From: Sporosarcina jiandibaonis
GTDB lineage: Bacteria > Bacillota > Bacilli > Bacillales_A > Planococcaceae
DNA: 64,000 bases
Direction: 5' to 3'
Assembly (NCBI RefSeq): GCF_013184495.1
Contig: NZ_JAAOIY010000002.1
Location: forward strand, 422,259-486,258
A program made the translations under genes and the position numbers. Below are positions 59,931-64,000 of the stretch, one piece after another (position 1 is the stretch's first letter; each line of letters begins with the position of its first letter). Under the pieces are notes generated by a model that saw only the letters and a program-made list of their open reading frames with translations, was not told the origin of the DNA and did no database searches.

Positions 59931-62093
59931 TTGAAGCATATTTTAAAACTGACTGCAGCACGGGCATCTGTCCCAGTTGGTCAAACTGAAAAAGTAATTG
60001 CATTATTGGAAGAGGGAAATACAGTTCCCTTTATTGCCAGGTACCGTAAAGAAGCAACTGGCTCATTGGACGAAGTGCAAATTAAAGCGATTGAAGATTC
60101 TTATGGATACGTAAAAAGTTTAGAACAAAGAAAAGAAGAAGTGTTACGAATAATTGAGGAACAGGGCAAGCTCGACGAAGAATTGAAAAAGAAAATTGAG
60201 GGTGCGACTGTCCTTCAACGAGTCGAGGATTTATATAGACCTTATATGCAAAAGAGAAGAACGCGTGCCGCAATGGCGAAAGAAAAAGGTCTCGAACCTC
60301 TTGCTGAATTACTATTGAAACTATCTGAAACAGATCCGAACGAGCTTGCGGAAAAATTCATTAATGCAGAAAAAGAAGTAGAAACCATTGAAGATGCGTT
60401 AGCTGGTGCTAGTGACATAATAGCCGAAAACATTGCCGATGACGCTGCCATAAGAGAAACGATACGAAAAATCTCTTGGTCCGATGCTTCAATAGTATCT
60501 ACAGTACGAAAAGACGCAGAAGATCAACGTAAAGTTTTTGGAAACTACTATGACTATAATGAACCGTTAAAACGAATTGTACCTCATCGCACGCTTGCGC
60601 TTAATCGCGGTGAAAAAGAGGGAGTTCTACGGTTATCAGTATCCTTTCCAGAGGAACGAATTATCGGTGTTATGACCCGAGAATTTATTAACAAACCGCA
60701 TTCTCCTTCTGCAACACAGGTGGAGGAAGCTATTCAAGACTCGTTTAAACGATTAATTGCACCTTCGATAGAACGTGAAATTCGGTCAACACTTACAGAA
60801 AAAGCGGAAGAGCAAGCGATTCATGTGTTTTCTGAGAACCTGAAAAGCCTGTTGCTACAACCGCCTTTAAAGGGGAATTTCGTACTTGGAGTAGACCCTG
60901 CTTTTCGTTCTGGTTGTAAACTTGCTGTTGTAGATGAAACGGGAAAACTACTTGATGTCTCAGTTATTTTTCCGCATCCGCCAAAGCCGGAAAAAGAAAA
61001 ATCAAAACGCGAGATTATTAATATTTTGGAGAAATACCCAATTTCGATTATAGCAATCGGAAATGGAACCGCATCCCGTGAAACAGAAATGTTCATCGCG
61101 GATTGCTTGAAAGAAGGACGAGCTGGCGTTTCGTACGTTATTGTAAATGAAGCCGGAGCAAGTGTGTATTCGGCGTCTGAACAAGCGAGAGAAGAGTTTC
61201 CTGACCTCCAAGTCGAAGAACGAAGCGCAGTTTCAATTGCTCGGAGACTGCAAGATCCATTGTCCGAGCTCGTTAAAATTGATCCGGGTTCTGTAGGCGT
61301 GGGTCAATACCAGCATGACGTAGCGAAAAGAAAGTTGTCTGAGTCCCTTACTTTCGTAGTTGAAACTGCAGTGAACCGGGTTGGCGTTAACGTTAATACA
61401 GCATCTTCTTCACTGCTTCAATATGTAGCGGGCCTTTCAAAAACCGTCGCGGAAAACATCGTTAAGTCAAGAGAAGAGAATGGTCTCTATATGAAAAGAA
61501 GTGAATTGAAAAAAGTTCCTCGTTTAGGCGCAAAAACATATGAGCAAGCAATTGGCTTCTTGCGTGTGCCGGAGGCGAAAGATCCATTCGATTCAACCGG
61601 TATTCACCCGGAAAGTTATAAGACAGCAGAACTCATTTTAGAAAAAGCGCAAGTAAAGAAAGAATCCTTAGGCAAAAAAGAAACTGCCGAAGCACTATCC
61701 CGATTAAACATAAAGGATTTGGCGATCGAGCTCGATGTTGGTGAAGTTACTTTGAAAGATATTATCGAAACCTTGCAAAGGCCAAATAGAGATCCGCGTG
61801 ACGATTATCCACAACCACTATTGAAAGCGGACATTCTTGATGCAAAAGATCTTTACGAAGGACTAGAAATGCAAGGAACCGTGAGAAACGTAGTTGACTT
61901 CGGTGCCTTTGTTGACATTGGCGTCACTGAGGACGGGCTCGTTCATATTTCCAAAATGAAAAAAGGTTTTGTAAAACATCCATTAGATGTGGTCGCGTCA
62001 GGTGATATAGTGACTGTATGGGTAGATGCAGTGGATCGTGAAAAAGGAAGAATTGCTTTAACGATGATTCCACCGAAAAAAACTGAAAAATAA
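59931..62093 (+). CDS. tex: Tex-type RNA-binding transcription accessory protein (YdcI)
   Basis: About 720 residues. Domains in order: N-terminal helical domain (EGNTVPFIARYRKEATGSLD), a YqgF-like RNase H fold (VLGVDPAFRSGCKLAVVDET), helix-hairpin-helix repeats (TASSSLLQYVAGLSKTVAEN and VPRLGAKTYEQAIGFL), and a C-terminal S1 domain (GTVRNVVDFGAFVDIGVTED). Tex binds nucleic acids and affects transcription, with the mechanism still unclear. The start is TTG 59931, eight bases after AAGGTGG; GTG 59919 overlaps that site. It follows rsbX, as in B. subtilis. Confidence 0.95.
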   Translation: MKHILKLTAARASVPVGQTEKVIALLEEGNTVPFIARYRKEATGSLDEVQIKAIEDSYGYVKSLEQRKEEVLRIIEEQGKLDEELKKKIEGATVLQRVEDLYRPYMQKRRTRAAMAKEKGLEPLAELLLKLSETDPNELAEKFINAEKEVETIEDALAGASDIIAENIADDAAIRETIRKISWSDASIVSTVRKDAEDQRKVFGNYYDYNEPLKRIVPHRTLALNRGEKEGVLRLSVSFPEERIIGVMTREFINKPHSPSATQVEEAIQDSFKRLIAPSIEREIRSTLTEKAEEQAIHVFSENLKSLLLQPPLKGNFVLGVDPAFRSGCKLAVVDETGKLLDVSVIFPHPPKPEKEKSKREIINILEKYPISIIAIGNGTASRETEMFIADCLKEGRAGVSYVIVNEAGASVYSASEQAREEFPDLQVEERSAVSIARRLQDPLSELVKIDPGSVGVGQYQHDVAKRKLSESLTFVVETAVNRVGVNVNTASSSLLQYVAGLSKTVAENIVKSREENGLYMKRSELKKVPRLGAKTYEQAIGFLRVPEAKDPFDSTGIHPESYKTAELILEKAQVKKESLGKKETAEALSRLNIKDLAIELDVGEVTLKDIIETLQRPNRDPRDDYPQPLLKADILDAKDLYEGLEMQGTVRNVVDFGAFVDIGVTEDGLVHISKMKKGFVKHPLDVVASGDIVTVWVDAVDREKGRIALTMIPPKKTEK

Positions 62094-62107
62094 ATGGGGG
62101 GATTGCG

Positions 62108-62566
62108 ATGACGAATGATGAACTACAGGCACTTGTCAAGACCGTTTCTATAAACGTCTTTAAAAAGCCTTTCCTTCATCAAGCAGAGCATAATCCGCGG
62201 TTACGAACAACAGGCGGGCGTTATATGCTTGCTAATCATACAATTGAAATTAACCCATTAGTATTAAAAGTTCATGGGATGGATGAACTGATAGGTGTAA
62301 TCAAACATGAACTTTGTCATTATCATCTGCATCTAGAAGGAAAGGGATACAAACATCGAGACAAAGATTTTAGGGAATCATTAAAAGATACATCCTCCCC
62401 AAGATTTTGCAAACCGTTAGGTGCGGAAAATAAGAAATCGACTTCCTTCTATATATACGAATGTGAATCATGTGAATTGAAGTATAAACGTAAAAGAAGA
62501 ATAAACGTTCAAAAATATCGATGCGGAAAATGTGCCGGAGAGATCTCGATGCAGACCAATAAGTAA
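62108..62566 (+). CDS. SprT-like zinc protein (YdcK)
   Basis: 152 residues, SprT family. The metalloprotease-like motif IKHELCHYHLHLEGKGYKHR (HExxH with a third His) is near residue 60. A C-terminal zinc ribbon uses Cys pairs in ECESCELKYKRKR and KYRCGKCAG. The cellular role in Bacilli is unknown; eukaryotic relatives act on DNA-protein crosslinks. A GGGGGG ribosome site lies before the ATG, 14 bases after tex. Confidence 0.92.
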   Translation: MTNDELQALVKTVSINVFKKPFLHQAEHNPRLRTTGGRYMLANHTIEINPLVLKVHGMDELIGVIKHELCHYHLHLEGKGYKHRDKDFRESLKDTSSPRFCKPLGAENKKSTSFYIYECESCELKYKRKRRINVQKYRCGKCAGEISMQTNK

Positions 62567-62572
62567 ATAGAA

Positions 62573-62608
62573 AACAGTTAGACCGCGTTAAAACGCGGTC
62601 TAACTGTT
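62573..62608 (+). terminator. Terminator after the SprT-like gene
   Basis: 15-bp perfect stem AACAGTTAGACCGCG / CGCGGTCTAACTGTT with a 6-base loop; the T run is weak (TTAATTT). Confidence 0.8.
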
Positions 62609-62634
62609 AATTTAAAAGAAAATCAAAAAGAGGG

Positions 62635-62663
62635 TTGACGAAAGCTAACTACCTGTCTATAAT
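62635..62663 (+). promoter_or_regulatory. Promoter of tRNA-Glu
   Basis: -35 TTGACG, 17-base spacer, perfect -10 TATAAT. Confidence 0.85.
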
Positions 62664-62737
62664 AATAAAGGTCGGCTTAAGAAAACAACATATTGTAAGT
62701 AATTTATTAGCCGTTATTTTTATATCTATTAAACTGA

Positions 62738-62809
62738 GGCCCCTTGGTCAAGCGGTTAAGACACCGCCCTTTCACGGCGGTATCACGGGTTCGAATCCCG
62801 TAGGGGTCA
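62738..62809 (+). tRNA. tRNA-Glu (anticodon TTC)
   Basis: Full cloverleaf: acceptor GGCCCCT / AGGGGTC, anticodon arm CCGCC-CTTTCAC-GGCGG, T-loop TTCGAAT. CCA is not encoded. Confidence 0.97.
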
Positions 62810-62813
62810 TTAG

Positions 62814-62917
62814 AGAATTTTGAAAGTGCGCTTCGCTTTCAAAATTCTAATTACTTATCAAAACGAAGTTTTGATATTGAGGCAATTTTTCAGGCGCTTA
62901 TGAAAAATGTAATTGCC
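62814..62917. other. Three consecutive hairpins between tRNA-Glu and tRNA-Gln
   Basis: Hairpin 1: 13-bp perfect stem AGAATTTTGAAAG / CTTTCAAAATTCT (62814-62848). Hairpin 2: TCAAAAC / GTTTTGA with a GAA loop (62858-62874). Hairpin 3: GGCAATT..TTTCA / TGAAA..AATTGCC (62881-62917). None has a T run. Hairpins 1 and 3 share GCGCTT in their loops. Confidence 0.65.
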
Positions 62918-63062
62918 GGAAAAACTCTTCAATCGCGTACTTGATGTTGATATGAGACTGAACGCACTTTACAAACGTGAACTTCTACATTTGAAAAAAA
63001 TATAGTATAGAAATGAATTAAGATACCACAATAGAATTGTTGATGTTTAATTATAAAAGCAT

Positions 63063-63137
63063 TGGGGTATAGCCAAGCGGTAAGGCAACGGACTTTGACT
63101 CCGTTATTCGTTGGTTCGAATCCAGCTACCCCAGCCA
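63063..63137 (+). tRNA. tRNA-Gln (anticodon TTG)
   Basis: Acceptor TGGGGTA / TACCCCA, anticodon loop CTTTGAC, T-stem GTTGG / CCAGC, discriminator G and encoded CCA. Confidence 0.97.
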
Positions 63138-63196
63138 ATTTATTTAGATGTAAAACAAATGCGTTCCGAGTTGAACTTGCCTATTTATATAATCGA

Positions 63197-63269
63197 GAGC
63201 CATTAGCTCAGTTGGTAGAGCATCTGACTTTTAATCAGAGGGTCACAGGTTCGAATCCTGTATGGCTCA
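63197..63269 (+). tRNA. tRNA-Lys (anticodon TTT)
   Basis: Acceptor GAGCCAT / ATGGCTC, anticodon arm TCTGA-CTTTTAA-TCAGA, discriminator A; CCA is not encoded. Confidence 0.97.
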
Positions 63270-63291
63270 TTACACTTGTTATAAAAAAGTG

Positions 63292-63319
63292 TTGACAAAC
63301 TTCTAAAATACTATATAAT
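63292..63319 (+). promoter_or_regulatory. Promoter upstream of tRNA-Leu
   Basis: -35 TTGACA (63292-63297), 16-base spacer, -10 TATAAT (63314-63319). It probably drives the Leu-Arg-Gly tRNAs. Confidence 0.85.
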
Positions 63320-63340
63320 AAAGATTGTCGCTAAAATAAT

Positions 63341-63427
63341 GCGGTAGTGGCGGAACGGCAGACGCGCTAGGTTGAGGGCCTAGTAGGGGTTAACCCTGTG
63401 GAGGTTCAAATCCTCTTTACCGCACCA
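63341..63427 (+). tRNA. tRNA-Leu (anticodon GAG)
   Basis: Class II tRNA with a long variable arm. Anticodon arm CTAGG-TTGAGGG-CCTAG; T-loop TTCAAAT; CCA encoded. Confidence 0.96.
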
Positions 63428-63471
63428 AATATAAGGGAACTTATTATTTCCTTGCTGTCAATTCTAACAGG

Positions 63472-63545
<74 letters not shown>

Positions 63546-63557
63546 TTAACTTATAAT

Positions 63558-63631
63558 GCGAGTGTAGTTTAATGGCAAAACCTCAGCCTTCCAAGCTGAT
63601 GATGAGGGTTCGATTCCCTTCACTCGCTCCA
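63558..63631 (+). tRNA. tRNA-Gly (anticodon TCC)
   Basis: Acceptor GCGAGTG / CACTCGC, anticodon loop CTTCCAA, T-loop TTCGATT; CCA encoded. Confidence 0.96.
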
Positions 63632-63668
63632 AATTTTATTAACACAATATAAACTTCGAAAATACTTG

Positions 63669-63697
63669 TTGACATTGTGATTTGTAAATGTTATACT
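63669..63697 (+). promoter_or_regulatory. rRNA operon promoter
   Basis: Perfect -35 TTGACA (63669-63674), 17-base spacer, -10 TATACT (63692-63697), with an AT-rich stretch upstream that can act as an UP element. Confidence 0.9.
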
Positions 63698-63883
63698 AGA
63701 ATAGTTGCTGTCAGAGAGACGGCGGCGCAGAAGTGAATGTGCAAGTTAAGTTTTTACTTATATAATGAACCTTGAAAACTGAACAGCAAAACGTCAAGAT
63801 ATAACGTTTCGTAAATTCGAAACAAAAACGAATCTTCGGATTCGAAGTCAGCAAATGAAATTTGAGCTATTCAAGTTTCTCTA
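63698..63883 (+). other. rRNA operon leader
   Basis: Leader of about 175 bases. It contains AACCTTGAAAACTGAACA (63768-63785), a motif usual in Bacillus-type rRNA leaders and spacers near the antitermination signals, followed by the sequence pairing around the 16S 5' end. Confidence 0.6.
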
Positions 63884-64000
63884 TTATGGAGAGTTTGATC
63901 CTGGCTCAGGACGAACGCTGGCGGCATGCCTAATACATGCAAGTCGAGCGAACATTTATTGAAGCTTGCTTCTTTAAATGTTAGCGGCGGATGGGTGAGT
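63884..64000 (+). rRNA. 16S ribosomal RNA, 5' part only
   Basis: The 5' end is marked by GGAGAGTTTGATCCTGGCTC, followed by GACGAACGCTGGCGGCATGC and CTAATACATGCAAGTCGAGC. Variable region V1 (the AAGCTTGCTTCTTT loop) is visible. The gene is cut by the right edge. The exact 5' end is approximate within a few bases. Confidence 0.97.

Overview
This window is a piece of chromosome from a low-to-moderate GC Gram-positive bacterium (Bacillota, Bacilli). My best guess is the family Planococcaceae, Sporosarcina-like. The reasons are strong AGGAGG-type ribosome sites, frequent TTG and GTG starts, a complete Mrp antiporter operon, a Bacillus-type SigB operon with stressosome genes, and gene order from ddl to the rRNA operon that follows the Bacillus subtilis murF-cshA-ydbS-ydbT-ydcA-acpS-ydcC-alr-ndoAI-ndoA-rsb-sigB-tex-ydcK-tRNA-rrn arrangement. 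The genus is inference; the 117 bases of 16S rRNA at the right edge would settle it.

Layout. 1-2.7 kb: nitric-oxide defence (hmp, cut by the window edge, divergent from nsrR), then the pyrophosphatase ppaC. 2.7-7.9 kb (minus): a secreted peptidoglycan-recycling operon, amiE-nagZ-namZ. 8.4-14.2 kb: an ATPase, a FAD/Rieske oxidoreductase, a DsbA-like protein, YceI, murB and a Usp protein. 14.5-20.3 kb: the seven-gene mrpABCDEFG Na+/H+ antiporter. 20.3-25.3 kb: VOC and Usp proteins, a cadC-cadA cadmium/zinc resistance operon with two visible operators, a double acetyltransferase and a tiny membrane protein. 25.4-34.2 kb: mntR, cvfB, a DUF1002 protein, an mhqO-like dioxygenase with its MhqR-type operator, small acetyltransferases, a SigB-promoted small protein, an AraC regulator, a second YidC and a VanY-type peptidase. 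34.2-43.4 kb: cardiolipin synthase, tcyP, a TPR-type regulator divergent from an MFS exporter, a second MFS exporter and rodA.

43.5-62.6 kb is the housekeeping block: ddl-murF and an esterase, cshA, ydbS-ydbT, a rhomboid protease, acpS, an ydcC-type lipoprotein, alr, the ndoAI-ndoA toxin-antitoxin pair, the full rsbRA-S-T-U-V-W-sigB-rsbX general stress operon with an internal SigB promoter, tex and a SprT-like protein. The window ends with six tRNA genes (Glu, Gln, Lys, Leu, Arg, Gly) leading into an rRNA operon.

The most unusual signals are between genes. There are three arrays of a 21-base repeat built around ACGACTAAA: 27.7 kb (ten near-perfect units), 37.2 kb (seven cores, divergent between cores) and 48.6 kb (decayed, opposite orientation). 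A GC-rich, self-complementary element lies at 41.6 kb, with a 3' remnant at 13.4 kb. A TPR regulator and exporter share a pair of matching palindromes. A small ORF overlaps a terminator upstream of cshA. tRNA-Arg has a defective T-stem. No phage, insertion sequence, CRISPR array or defence island was found.
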